Of a DNA stretch of 10,599 bases, positions 1 to 5,149 are shown piece by piece. Each line of letters opens with the position of its first letter. Within the stretch, counting starts at the first letter, position 1. The DNA comes from Baffinella frigidus. Its lineage: Eukaryota; Cryptophyceae; Cryptomonadales; Baffinellaceae. Both the position numbers and the translations under genes were made by a program. Under the pieces are notes generated by a model. The model saw nothing but the letters and a program-made list of their open reading frames with translations. It ran no database searches and was not told where the DNA came from. The stretch is taken from assembly GCA_026770585.1 (NCBI GenBank), contig MU646359.1, positions 356,337-366,935 on the forward strand, written 5' to 3'.

Positions 1-62
1 CCCCCTGCACCCCTCACCCTACCCCCTACCCCCCACCCCCTCACCCCCTCACCCCCAAGCAG
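1..62 (+). other. 3' end of an upstream intron (polypyrimidine tract and acceptor)
   Basis: The first 59 bases are a C-rich degenerate array of CCCTCACC/CCCTACC units followed by an AG at 61-62. It looks like the pyrimidine tract and acceptor of an intron that starts outside the window. Another AG at 58-59 could serve instead. The call rests on the open reading frame that begins just after it. Confidence 0.4.
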
Positions 63-161
63 CCTTCTCGGACAACTCCTCAGAGAGCGAATCGCCAGCG
101 GTCGGGCGGGGGGGGGGGCGAGGCGCTGCTGGGAAGGGCGCTGTGGATCTCTCCGACTCAG
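63..161 (+). CDS. Exon 1 of the chain (5' partial): acidic-Ser plus RGG-like segment
   Basis: Read from 65 in one frame this gives FSDNSSESESPAVGRGGG, then RGAAGKGAVDLSDS, ending GAC TCA G|GT (phase 1). It has no start codon and is a fragment of a longer gene. The acidic serine block, the Gly/Arg stretch and the DLSDS motif are the same modules found in exons 3 and 4, so the frame is supported by internal homology rather than length alone. The donor GTGCCGAG at 162 is chosen because the first downstream exon (2421) restores DSGSESPAP exactly as in the uninterrupted version at 3182-3208. Runs of G near 107-118 make the frame sensitive to a one-base sequencing error. Function is not recognised; disordered low-complexity protein is the plain reading. 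Confidence 0.55.
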
Positions 162-214
162 GTGCCGAGGCCACCCAGGCAATGGTTCATTTCAGGGTTG
201 AGTGAATCATGGCG

Positions 215-267
215 AGGACCCTACGGTAGGCAATACCGTAGGGACATAGGCTGGTCCTACCGGGCGA
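215..267. repeat. CCCTACGGTA palindrome family, copy 1
   Basis: It contains a perfect 10-bp stem, CCCTACGGTA / TACCGTAGGG, around a five-base loop, followed by CATAGGCTGGTCCTAC. The same block is found directly at 1086-1141 and inverted at 1360-1415. Related shorter versions occur at 2982-3012, 3511-3545, 5620-5725, 7021-7057 and 9441-9479. Confidence 0.75.
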
Positions 268-330
268 GGACGGACCCTAAACCAGGCAGATTGTTGACCA
301 ATACCATTTTGAAATAGTCAAGAGCTGCCG

Positions 331-370
331 GAAGGGTTGCTGTGGACCTCTCCGACTCAGGTGCCGAGCC
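331..370 (+). repeat. Echo B of the exon 1 3' end (with donor)
   Basis: GCTGTGGACCTCTCCGACTCAG|GTGCCGAG recurs inside intron 1. Relative to exon 1 it carries one extra base just upstream (GGAAGGGTTGCTG), which would shift the frame if read as a longer exon. The CAG|GT could work as donor or acceptor. Confidence 0.7.
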
Positions 371-470
371 TGTTGTCCGTTTAAATCATATATTGAGAAT
401 CGGTATACTTTATGCCACCGATGAACTCGTTCACTCTATCTACATAGACTAGGACTTCCCAGGCTACTCG

Positions 471-641
471 CCACCAACCTTCACGGTTTGGGCAAATGGT
501 CGAATTTGGCAGTACGTAATTCCCTTGAAAGCCGCCGGATTCCGGCGTCTGTTATTTTTAAAACACCAAAAGCAGGGTGTTTATAGTTTTAAAAATGGTA
601 CGTAATTTCCCAATTGCCCGAACCGTGAGGGCTGGTGGTGG
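471..641. mobile_element. TIR element with nested inner hairpin (about 170 bp)
   Basis: The left arm at 471-495 (CCACCAACCTTCACGG...) matches the reverse complement of 617-641 with few mismatches. Inside, TTTTTAAAACACC near 554-566 pairs with GGTGTTTATAGTTTTAAAAA near 576-595. TACGTAA motifs flank the inner hairpin on both sides. No clear target duplication and no coding capacity were seen. Confidence 0.6.
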
Positions 642-787
642 ACAGAAAAACAACGCCCGGACTTTGTCGTCTCCCACTGTCTCCAACACTACTGTCGCGT
701 CCTAGAATTTGTTCCGATCACGTCCCCAAAACACAACCCTTCACACTAGATGGACGCAAAAAAAGAATTTTCACACCAGGCTCGTCA

Positions 788-900
788 GAATGTTACATTC
801 TGCTGAATACCACATACCACATGAGCCTGGTTCATAACACATTGAGCCTGGTTCATAACACATTTCATAACACATTCTGCTGAATACCACACCGTTTTCT
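788..900. repeat. ATTCTGCTGAAT motif pair and 21-bp tandem
   Basis: GAGCCTGGTTCATAACACAT is repeated in tandem (about 821-862), bracketed by two copies of ATTCTGCTGAATACCACA (about 797 and 876). The second copy continues as CACACCGTTTTCTCTGTG, the same sequence context that recurs near 1593 and 1761. Confidence 0.6.
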
Positions 901-915
901 CTGTGTACTCTCACA

Positions 916-1045
916 TGGAAACACTTTTAATTCATAAACTTGGATTCAATCAAAATTACTACACGTTTGCCTTCATATTACTAACAAAGATCGTTCTATG
1001 TAGTAAATTATATTGAACAAAGTTGATAGATTAAAAGTGTTTCCA
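916..1045. mobile_element. 130-bp TIR element
   Basis: TGGAAACACTTTTAAT (916-931) is perfectly inverted at 1030-1045. Homology between the arms continues, with gaps, to ATTACTACA (955-963) against TGTAGTAAAT (999-1008), leaving a loop of about 35 bases. Flanks are CACA on the left and CACG on the right, a possible but imperfect 4-bp target duplication. There is no coding capacity. Confidence 0.7.
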
Positions 1046-1085
1046 CACGAAATCTGCGCCGCGGGGCGCTGCTGGGAAAGGCAGC

Positions 1086-1415
1086 GGACCCTACGGTAGG
1101 CAATACCGTAGGGACATAGGCTGGTCCTACGGGGCAAGGCGCCACCACAGTGGTCTCACCAGGGTCCCACCACTGGACTCGGAGTCAGAACATTTCGCCT
1201 AAGTCAACTCCCCCTGAAAGCTAGCGCCTTAAGTCAAATGCCGGCCATGGTGCCCGGGTCCATCTAAACGAAAACAGGGGAAAGTTGACTTAGGTGAGAC
1301 GGTTGACTTAGCTGAAATCTTGTGGCTCGGAGTGCACTGTGGTAGGACCCTGCCAGCAGCGCCTCGCCCCGTAGGACCAGCCTATGCCCCTACGGTATTG
1401 CCTACCGTAGGGTCC
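1086..1415. repeat. Inner inverted repeat pair of the CCTACGG family
   Basis: 1086-1141 and the reverse complement of 1360-1415 are near-identical. The right copy is the same block that forms part of the right arm of the larger 1.31-kb structure, so the left side of that structure carries the family twice in the same orientation (215-267 and 1086-1141). Confidence 0.65.
1196..1296. mobile_element. Short TIR element carrying the CTAAGTCAACT motif
   Basis: CGCCTAAGTCAACTCCCCCTG (1196-1216) is inverted, with a few changes, at 1275-1296. Secondary AAGTCAA/TTGACTT copies lie just inside and just outside. The AAGTCAAC end motif is shared with inverted repeats near 6240-6336 and 8587-8672. Confidence 0.6.
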
Positions 1416-1470
1416 TAACCATGATTCACTCAACCCTGACATGGACAATTGCCCGGGTGGCCTCGGCACC

Positions 1471-1505
1471 GGCGCTGTGGACCTCTCCGACTCAGGTGCC
1501 GAGCC
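1471..1505 (+). repeat. Echo C of the exon 1 3' end (with donor)
   Basis: GCGCTGTGGACCTCTCCGAC followed by TCAG|GTGCCGAGCCTG is a near-exact copy of the exon 1 end, in the same phase relation to the CAG|GT. It directly abuts the right arm of the 1.31-kb structure. No acceptor with a pyrimidine tract is seen just upstream, so I treat it as an intronic copy, although its donor at 1496 would also join in frame to the exon at 2421. Confidence 0.7.
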
Positions 1506-1540
1506 TGTCATCAACGTTCACCGTATTGTGAGCTATCCTC

Positions 1541-1965
1541 AGAAAACGGTTCATTTCGGGATCTTTACTGTATTCTGCTGAATGTCTACCGCATTCTGCT
1601 GAATATCACACCGTGTTTGCTGTGCGTCGTATTCCATGTTCTCAGTGGCGAGGCTGTACCAGAACCGTCATCTTTTACCAATTTTGAATTAGTTCCGTGT
1701 GGCCACCTTTTCTGCATACTGCTTTACTCAGAAAACGGTTCATTTGAGGGCCGTTGCCATATTCTGCTGAATGTCATACCGTTTTCATCTCAGCAGATAA
1801 CTGAATCAGTTCCCTAAGTAGCGTTTTCATTTAATTAGGAGGCCGTATTAAATTTACTACGCCCTACCTAATTTCTCCTATTCAACCTCCTATTGAAAAG
1901 GAAGTGATTCAGTTATCTTCCGAGATGAGTTTGCTCGGTGCGTCATGTACCATGTACTCAGCATC
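1541..1965. repeat. 187-bp tandem repeat, two units, second one interrupted
   Basis: CTCAGAAAACGGTTCATTT occurs at 1541 and 1728, and ATTCTGCTGAAT...CACACCG...GTTTGCT...CATGT.CTCAG follows in both units. The second unit is split by a 144-bp TIR element at 1785-1928, after which the homology resumes (GTTTGCTCGGTGCGTC against GTTTGCTGTGCGTC at about 1617). Confidence 0.65.
1785..1928. mobile_element. 144-bp TIR element with GTTT target duplication
   Basis: The ends TCATCTC(A/G)G followed by AAGATAACTGAATCA-like sequence form inverted repeats of about 29 bp (1785-1813 against 1900-1928). GTTT lies directly outside on both sides (1781-1784, 1929-1932). The upstream repeat unit (about 1612-1645) carries the same flanks without the insert. 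No coding capacity was seen, so this is a MITE-like element. Confidence 0.75.
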
Positions 1966-2015
1966 GTTACCACATCTGAATGTCAACAACAATTATCGAT
2001 GTCGTACTCTGCTGA

Positions 2016-2207
2016 CCACGGCAGGTCATTAGTGGGAATTCCAGGACGCAACGGTTCGTTTCGTGGTACTAAATGTTACGTACTGACCTGGCGACACGCA
2101 TCTCCTCGTCCTTTCCACGTCCGACCCGAATACAAAATTTCCAGACCCGGGTACAAATGTTTAAAAAAGACTTGTACACTGAAATTCCGACTTGTGACCT
2201 GGCGTGG
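2016..2207 (-). mobile_element. 192-bp TIR element, copy 1
   Basis: The ends are CCACGGCAGGTCAT and, inverted, CCACGCCAGGTCAC; subterminal homology extends to about 29 bp. The whole element is the reverse complement of 5789-5980, of identical length. Flanks GCTGA / ATAGC show no target duplication. Confidence 0.75.
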
Positions 2208-2242
2208 ATAGCAATATCATATTCTCACTGCCATCTTCTGCT

Positions 2243-2381
2243 CCACACGGTGGACTACCAGGCCCCCAAGACCCCTTGATTCCGGGGGTTGCGTGACTAT
2301 GTTTGAACCGGGAAAAGGTTAAAATAAGTGAAAATGGACGCGACTACTTTTGAAACGATTCCCTCGTTGTCCACCGTGTGG
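2243..2381. mobile_element. 139-bp TIR element, CCACACGGTGGAC family, copy 1
   Basis: The perfect 13-bp ends CCACACGGTGGAC / GTCCACCGTGTGG lie at 2243-2255 and 2369-2381. An internal ATTCCGGGGGTTGCGTGAC motif is shared with the family members at 4527-4658 and 8337-8484. It sits 39 bases upstream of the exon 2 acceptor. Confidence 0.7.
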
Positions 2382-2420
2382 ATTGTCATAATTGCATTCT
2401 GATATTTTGTTCTGGTGCAG

Positions 2421-2487
2421 GGAGCGAATCTCCGGCGCCGCTGAAAGCTAAGGCCGCGCCCAAGGCAGCCCCAGCGCCCGCCGGCAG
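2421..2487 (+). CDS. Exon 2: SESPAP - Lys/Ala/Pro segment
   Basis: The acceptor TTCTGGTGCAG precedes GG AGC GAA TCT. The exon reads (G)SESPAPLKAKAAPKAAPAPAG and ends GGC AG|GTCGG (phase 2). It is a close paralogue of the second half of the exon at 3147-3264. Phase 1 entry fits exon 1; phase 2 exit fits exon 4 (4329) but not the 3147 acceptor. The frame stays open downstream through the 21-bp array to 2640, where a second copy of the exon end (KAAPDVAPAPAG, again AG|GT, same phase) occurs. A longer exon 2421-2640 is therefore also possible. Confidence 0.55.
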
Positions 2488-2500
2488 GTCGGACCCCAAT

Positions 2501-2605
2501 CCGGGTGTGGCTAACACTCGTCCATGTGTGTCTAGCACTCGTCCATGTGTGTCTAGCACTCCCCCGGGTGTGTCTGACACCAAACCGGGTGTGTCTAACA
2601 CCAAG
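2501..2605. repeat. 21-bp minisatellite array 1 (5 units)
   Basis: The unit is CCGGGTGTGTCTAACACTCA-like, starting 13 bases after the exon 2 donor. Five units keep the exon 2 frame open as heptads of the type PGVSNT+K/R. Related arrays occur at 3058-3098, 3277-3423 and 3812-3937. Confidence 0.8.
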
Positions 2606-2650
2606 GCCGCGCCCGATGTAGCTCCAGCGCCCGCCGGCAGGTCGGGCCAG
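2603..2650 (+). repeat. Echo of the exon 2 3' end
   Basis: AAGGCCGCGCCCGATGTAGC followed by TCCAGCGCCCGCCGGCAG|GTCGG copies the last 38 nt of exon 2 and its donor with few changes, after the minisatellite. Confidence 0.75.
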
Positions 2651-2732
2651 ACCGGGTGTGTCCAGCACCACACGAAACCGGGAAGTGTGGTGTGGACACA
2701 GCCGGTTTGGTGTGGTGCTAGACACACCCGGT
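2651..2732. repeat. Inverted pair of minisatellite-like units
   Basis: ACCGGGTGTGTCCAGCACCA with CAC (2651-2673) is inverted at 2710-2732 with one mismatch, giving a long-stem hairpin with further GTGTGGTGTGGACACA complementarity inside. Confidence 0.7.
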
Positions 2733-2950
2733 TTGGTATGTGCTACCAGGAAGTGGTACTCTGTACCGGGATGTTGTGCATGTGCTGCCGTGTGGTGTGG
2801 GTGCTCTTGGCCTTGGCGTGGCCTTGTCTGGGACAGGGCCCAACGCCCCAACGCTGCTCCGTTCCGGTGTCCGCCTATGTTGGGAGCTCGAAGAACCCAA
2901 AGGACCTAAAGTGTAGGATGGCCGGAGTGACTGTACACAGTCACGTTCAC

Positions 2951-3015
2951 TATCCCTTGAGTGGCGAGTAGGCCCTTGCGCCCTGCCGTAGGGCCCTAGG
3001 ACCTGCCTAGGACCT
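2951..3015. repeat. Partial copy of the 3481-3586 TIR element
   Basis: TATCCCTTGAGTGGC, then CCCTGCCGTAGGGCCCTAGG and ACCTGCCTAGGAC parallel 3482-3544 closely, but the matching right end is absent, so this is a truncated copy. Confidence 0.6.
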
Positions 3016-3057
3016 CTTGACCTTCAAATTTGGCAGTCTCCGGCAGGTTGGGCCCCA

Positions 3058-3098
3058 ATCCGGGTGTGTCCAGCACCACACCGGGTGTGGCTAACACC
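3058..3098. repeat. 21-bp minisatellite fragment (2 units)
   Basis: Two units (CCGGGTGTGTCCAGCACCAC, then CCGGGTGTGGCTAACACC) follow a short CTCCGGCAG|GTTGGG, which resembles the exon 2/3 end and donor. Confidence 0.6.
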
Positions 3099-3104
3099 TA
3101 TCTG

Positions 3105-3128
3105 CCTGAACCCTAAACCCTAAACCTT
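3105..3128. repeat. Short CCCTAAA tract
   Basis: About three telomere-like units (AACCCTAAACCCTAAACC) lie just upstream of the acceptor CTTTCCAACTACAG; the same acceptor string recurs at 4071-4085. Confidence 0.6.
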
Positions 3129-3146
3129 CAACCTTTCCCAACTACA

Positions 3147-3264
3147 GAGGGCGGGGAGGAGGGGCGGGGAGGGGCACGATGGACCTCTCTGACTCAGGCT
3201 CCGAGTCTCCGGCGCCCTTGAAAGCCAAGCCTGCTCCGAAGGCTCCTGCAGCGCCCGCCGGCAG
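3147..3264 (+). CDS. Exon 3 / alternative to exon 2: Gly-Arg, DLSDS, Lys/Pro/Ala module
   Basis: The acceptor CTTTCCAACTACAG is followed by a G-rich stretch (GGEEGRGGGTM) and DLSDSGSESPAP, LKAKPAPKAPAAPAG, ending GGC AG|GTCGGG (phase 2). This is the only place where DLSDS and SESPAP are uninterrupted by an intron together with the KAPAAPAG tail, so it serves as the internal reference for splicing elsewhere. From 3147 it enters in phase 1 and leaves in phase 2, the same as exon 2. Including exactly one of the two keeps frame; including both does not. The G-run length decides this, so one base error would change it. The ATG at 3179 could instead be an internal Met. Confidence 0.5.
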
Positions 3265-3276
3265 GTCGGGCCCCAA

Positions 3277-3423
3277 GTCGGGTGTGTCTAACACTCACCC
3301 AGGTGTGTGTAGCACTCGTCCAGGTGTGTCTAGCACCTCCCCGGGTGTGTCTAACACTCATCCGGGTGTGTCTGACACCAAACCGGGTGTGTCTAACACT
3401 CACCCGGGTGTGTCTAACACTGA
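3277..3423. repeat. 21-bp minisatellite array (7 units)
   Basis: Seven units of GGTGTGTCTAACACTCACCC type directly follow the exon 3 donor. The exon 3 frame remains open through them as PGVSNTH-like heptads, but the exon echo that follows (LKAKAAPKAPPAPAG) lies in another frame, arguing that the array is intronic here. Confidence 0.8.
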
Positions 3424-3470
3424 AAGCCAAGGCTGCTCCGAAGGCGCCTCCAGCGCCCGCCGGCAGGCCA
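3424..3470 (+). repeat. Echo of the exon 3 3' end (first)
   Basis: GAAAGCCAAGGCTGCTCCGA, then AGGCGCCTCCAGCGCCCGCC and GGCAG copy the last 43 nt of exon 3, but the donor here is GC instead of GT (CAG|GCCACTTAG). Confidence 0.75.
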
Positions 3471-3480
3471 CTTAGTCTGC

Positions 3481-3586
3481 GTATCCCTTAAGTGGCCATT
3501 AGGCTCATACACCCTACCGTAGGGTCCTAGGACCTGCCTAGGACGAGTTAGGGCGAATATTCACCCTATGGTCACTTAAGGGATAC
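3481..3586. mobile_element. 106-bp TIR element
   Basis: GTATCCCTTAAGTGGCCA (3481-3498) is inverted at 3569-3586 with one mismatch. The interior contains CCCTACCGTAGGG and CCTAGGACCTGCCTAGG palindromes. A left-half copy exists at 2951-3015. No target duplication was seen. Confidence 0.7.
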
Positions 3587-3811
3587 TTTGTATACTAGGT
3601 GATATATGACTCTGGGTAGGTGACTCTCTAGCGCATCTTTCTGCACTCGCGTATCGCCTCCCAGAGAGGCGCCCCGCGACTCCGTCTTGGTGTTAATAAA
3701 GGTCTCTCTTTATGCGTTATGGTATCAGCACCTGTTGGTAATGAACGCTTTCTCTCTCCCCGCGAGTGTGTGGTCCCTGAACCCTCAACGCCACGCTCAA
3801 AGCTCCCCAAG

Positions 3812-3937
3812 TCGGGTGTGTCTAACACTCGTCCAGGTGTGTCTAGCACCTCCCCGGGTGTGTCTCACACTCATCCGGGTGTGTCTGACACCAAACCGGG
3901 TGTGTCTAACACTCACCCGGGTGTGTCTAACACTGAA
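3812..3937. repeat. 21-bp minisatellite array (6 units), duplicate of 3277-3423
   Basis: Unit order and variants (AAGTCGGG start, TCTAGCACCTCC, TCTGACACCAAA) match the previous array, minus one unit, so the block was duplicated as a segment. Confidence 0.8.
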
Positions 3938-3985
3938 AGCTCAGACTGCGCCCGAGGCGGCTCCAGCGCCCGCCGACAGGTGACT
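3938..3985 (+). repeat. Echo of the exon 3 3' end (second, with donor)
   Basis: CTGAAAGCTCAGACTGCGCC, then CGAGGCGGCTCCAGCGCCCG and CCGACAG|GTGACT encode LKAQTAPEAAPAPAD when read in the exon frame. CTCAG at 3944-3948 could act as an acceptor, but no good pyrimidine tract precedes it. Confidence 0.65.
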
Positions 3986-3989
3986 TTAA

Positions 3990-4034
3990 CTCCAAACCCT
4001 CAACCCTAAACCCTAAACCCTAAACCCTAAACCA
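3990..4034. repeat. CCCTAAA telomere-like tract
   Basis: Four clean CCCTAAA units follow degenerate ones, ending about 50 bases upstream of CTTTCCAACTACAG|GGGG, an acceptor identical to that of exon 3 with a G-rich exon-start echo (4086-4108). Confidence 0.75.
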
Positions 4035-4085
4035 CAAACCCCGCCAATCACGTGGCTCTCACAGCTGCACCCTTTCCAACTACAG

Positions 4086-4108
4086 GGGGTGGGGAGGAGG
4101 TGTGGGGC
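4086..4108 (+). repeat. Echo of a Gly-rich exon start with acceptor
   Basis: GGGGTGGGGAGGAGGTGTGG follows CTTTCCAACTACAG and parallels the starts of exons 3 and 4, then runs into telomere-like repeats without DLSDS. It is a decayed copy. Confidence 0.5.
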
Positions 4109-4186
4109 CTACAACCTAAACCATAAACCATAAACCCTAAACCATAAACCATAAACCATAGACCATAAAGCATAAACCATAAACCC
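4109..4186. repeat. CCATAAA-type degenerate tract
   Basis: About eleven units alternate CCATAAA, CCCTAAA, CCATAGA and AGCATAAA. It lies just upstream of TTTGCACCAG|GAGGCGGGACGG, another echo of the exon 4 start (4196-4228). Confidence 0.75.
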
Positions 4187-4195
4187 TTTGCACCA

Positions 4196-4228
4196 GGAGG
4201 CGGGACGGAGGGGCGGGGCGGGGCGCGG
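4196..4228 (+). repeat. Echo of the exon 4 start with acceptor
   Basis: GGCGGGACGGAGGGGCGGGG then CGGGGCGCGGTATC mirrors GGCGGGGCGGAGGGGCGGGG of exon 4. It stops at GCG|GTATC before any DLSDS codons. Confidence 0.6.
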
Positions 4229-4328
4229 TATCTACGCCCGACGCAATTGTGTAGCAATTTTCGTGCAGATTTTTTACAAGAAAAATGCTTGTTCCCGGGT
4301 GAAAAACCTGAACCTTTTCCTCATGCAG

Positions 4329-4423
4329 GGGGCGGGGCGGAGGGGCGGGGCGGGGGGCAGTAGACCTGTCCGATTCAGAGTCCGAATCACCCGCGCCGTT
4401 CGGGGCGAAGCGCCAGCCCCCAG
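4329..4423 (+). CDS. Exon 4: GRGGGAGRGAVDLSDSESES module
   Basis: The acceptor TTTTCCTCATGCAG|G has a clear pyrimidine tract. Entering in phase 2 it reads (R)GRGGGAGRGAVDLSDS, then ESESPAPFGAKRQPP, and ends CCA G|GTTACC (phase 1). The RGG-type run and the acidic serine block are standard features of disordered nucleic-acid-binding or nucleolar-type proteins, but similarity of composition does not assign a family. Entry phase fits exon 2 or exon 3, and exit phase fits exon 5. Its last 17 nt (GAAGCGCCAGCCCCCAG) recur three times downstream inside the intron. Confidence 0.6.
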
Positions 4424-4526
4424 GTTACCTACCGACTATCCTCAAGTTGACATGCTGGGTTCGCGGTACAAACCCGTCAACTTTGGACCGGAACAGAGCC
4501 TGGACGCACCAAATTGGTGAGGCCAA

Positions 4527-4658
4527 CCACCCAGTGGGCTTCGAGGGTTTTGTTGGGGCCGGAATTCCGGGTGTTGCGTGACCAATTTGCAGTAGAAAAA
4601 TCCTTCAAGTTAATTGTTTTCAGGGAAGTTGACTTCTGATGAAAGGTTCGTAGTCCAC
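4527..4658 (-). mobile_element. CCAC..GGTGGRCT family element, copy 2 (truncated right end)
   Basis: The sequence CCAC.CAGTGGGCTTCGAGGG...GTGTTGCGTGACCAA...AAGTTAATT...AAGTTGACTT...CGTAGTCCAC is the reverse-strand counterpart of 8337-8484. Its right end breaks off exactly where the exon 4 echo (GAAGCGCCAG) starts. Homology to the other copy also continues a few bases outward (TGAGGCC), so the true boundary is uncertain. Confidence 0.65.
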
Positions 4659-4680
4659 GAAGCGCCAGCCCCCAGGTTGG
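4659..4680 (+). repeat. Echo 1 of the exon 4 3' end
   Basis: GAAGCGCCAGCCCCCAG|GTTGG is identical to the last 17 nt of exon 4 plus GTT. Confidence 0.8.
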
Positions 4681-4681
4681 A

Positions 4682-4760
4682 AACCCTAAACCCTAAACCC
4701 TAAACCCTAAACCCTAAACCCTAAACCCTAAACCCTAAACCCTAAACCCTATACCCTAAA
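4682..4760. repeat. CCCTAAA telomere-like tract, longest clean run
   Basis: About ten consecutive CCCTAAA units lie between two echoes of the exon 4 end. Being internal and flanked by gene echoes on both sides, it is interstitial, not a chromosome end. Confidence 0.9.
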
Positions 4761-4803
4761 TCACCCACGCCGCCCGGGGCGAGGTAGCAGCCCCCAGGTC
4801 GCA
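4761..4803 (+). repeat. Echo 2 of the exon 4 3' end
   Basis: TCACCCACGCCGCCCGGGGC then GAGGTAGCAGCCCCCAG|GTCGC parallels exon 4 from its ESP codons to its donor, with several changes. Confidence 0.7.
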
Positions 4804-4949
4804 TAACCCGTCTAGACCCTAGACCCGAAACCCGAAACAATACACCTTACATATTTATTCTCAGAAATTCCGGGTTACACAGATTGCATGACTCCTAGTC
4901 TCTAAGCTCGAAACCCGAAACAATACACCGCATAGACCTCTCAGACTTT

Positions 4950-5090
4950 CCACCAGCCATCCCCAGTGGCTCAAACAGTGCCCTGGAAGGTCTTCGATTT
5001 TACCTTGGATCTGGGTCGGATCCGACCCCGCTCCAAGCTAAATCGAAAATGCCCCAGGGCACTATTTGAGCCACCTCCAAGGGCTAGTGG
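4950..5090. mobile_element. About 141-bp TIR element, CC(A/G)CCAGCC family, copy 1
   Basis: The long arms contain GTGGCTCAAA(C/T)AGTGCCCTGG and TCGATTTTA-like sequence, meeting at a central GGTCGGATCCGACC palindrome. It is closely matched by 6447-6588. The left flank (ATAGACCTCTCAGAC) and right flank (CTCAGAATCTCGGGGGTCGC) resemble the two halves of exon 4 (GTAGACCTGTCCGAT and TCAGAGTCCGAATC), so it appears to split a decayed exon 4 copy. Confidence 0.75.
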
Positions 5091-5092
5091 GT

Positions 5093-5139
5093 AGGCTCAG
5101 AATCTCGGGGGTCGCTCGGGGCGAAGCGGCAACCCCCAG
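5093..5139 (+). repeat. Echo 3 of the exon 4 3' end
   Basis: GCTCGGGGCGAAGCGGCAAC then CCCCAG|TCACAGG. The donor GT has become TC, so this copy cannot be a GT donor, although CAG could act as an acceptor. Confidence 0.65.
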
Positions 5140-5149
5140 TCACAGGCAC

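Larger units (their letters stand above)
161..1470. mobile_element. 1.31-kb structure with about 109-bp terminal inverted repeats
   Basis: Bases 161-269 and the reverse complement of 1361-1470 match at about 101 of 109 positions, starting GGTGCCGAGGCCACCC at both outer ends. The left arm begins at the exon 1 splice donor. Immediately outside both arms lie 24-nt near-identical direct repeats (137-160 and 1471-1494, one mismatch). No transposase is visible; the interior holds other short inverted repeats. It could be a non-autonomous DNA element or an inverted duplication of the exon-intron junction. The very long flanking repeat is unusual for a target-site duplication. Confidence 0.6.
162..2420 (+). 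other. Intron 1 (2.26 kb, GT-AG), filled with TIR elements
   Basis: The intron starts GTGCCGAG and ends TTCTGGTGCAG|GG. Splicing joins GAC TCA G to GG AGC GAA TCT and recreates the motif DSGSESPAP, which exists unspliced in the exon at 3147-3264; this is the best-supported splice in the window. It contains no credible gene. Contents in order are the 1.31-kb inverted-repeat structure, two echoes of the exon 1 end, a 187-bp tandem repeat, a 144-bp TIR element, a 192-bp TIR element and a 139-bp TIR element. Confidence 0.6.
2488..3146 (+). other. Intron following exon 2 (first part of a possible 1.84-kb intron)
   Basis: It begins with GTCGGACCCC and the 21-bp array, then an echo of the exon 2 end, an inverted pair of array units, an unclassified stretch (2733-2950), a copy of the 3481-type element (2951-3015) and a short CCCTAAA tract, and ends CTTTCCAACTACAG. 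If the exon at 3147 is skipped, the intron extends to 4328. Confidence 0.45.
3265..4328 (+). other. Intron 3 (GT-AG, 1.06 kb)
   Basis: It runs from GTCGGGCCCC to CCTCATGCAG|GG. It carries two near-identical 21-bp arrays, two echoes of the exon 3 end, a 106-bp TIR element, an unassigned stretch (3587-3811) with no recognisable content beyond a small CGCCTC/GAGGCG hairpin at 3656-3672, and two telomere-like tracts. Two acceptor-plus-G-rich echoes of the next exon's start also occur (4084, 4196). Confidence 0.5.

Noticed and set aside
2297-2851. Minus-strand open frame with VRHTR-type repeats
   Set aside because: It is the reverse reading of the GGTGTGTCTAACAC minisatellite and exon 2. Splice signals and module homology all favour the + strand.
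2378-2971. Long open frame running through exon 2, the 21-bp array and beyond
   Set aside because: Only the part up to 2640 resembles the exon modules. The remainder (Cys/Trp/Val-rich) has no match to the other modules and covers an inverted minisatellite pair and TIR-like sequence.
3600-3811. Promoter or polyadenylation signal (AATAAAGG near 3695)
   Set aside because: A single AATAAA-like word inside a predicted intron, with coding modules continuing downstream in the same phase pattern.
2501-3937. CRISPR array
   Set aside because: The 21-bp units are head to tail with no unique spacers, inside eukaryotic-type gene sequence.
4682-4760. True telomere or chromosome end
   Set aside because: The tract is about 80 bp, internal, and flanked on both sides by copies of the exon 4 end, so it is interstitial.
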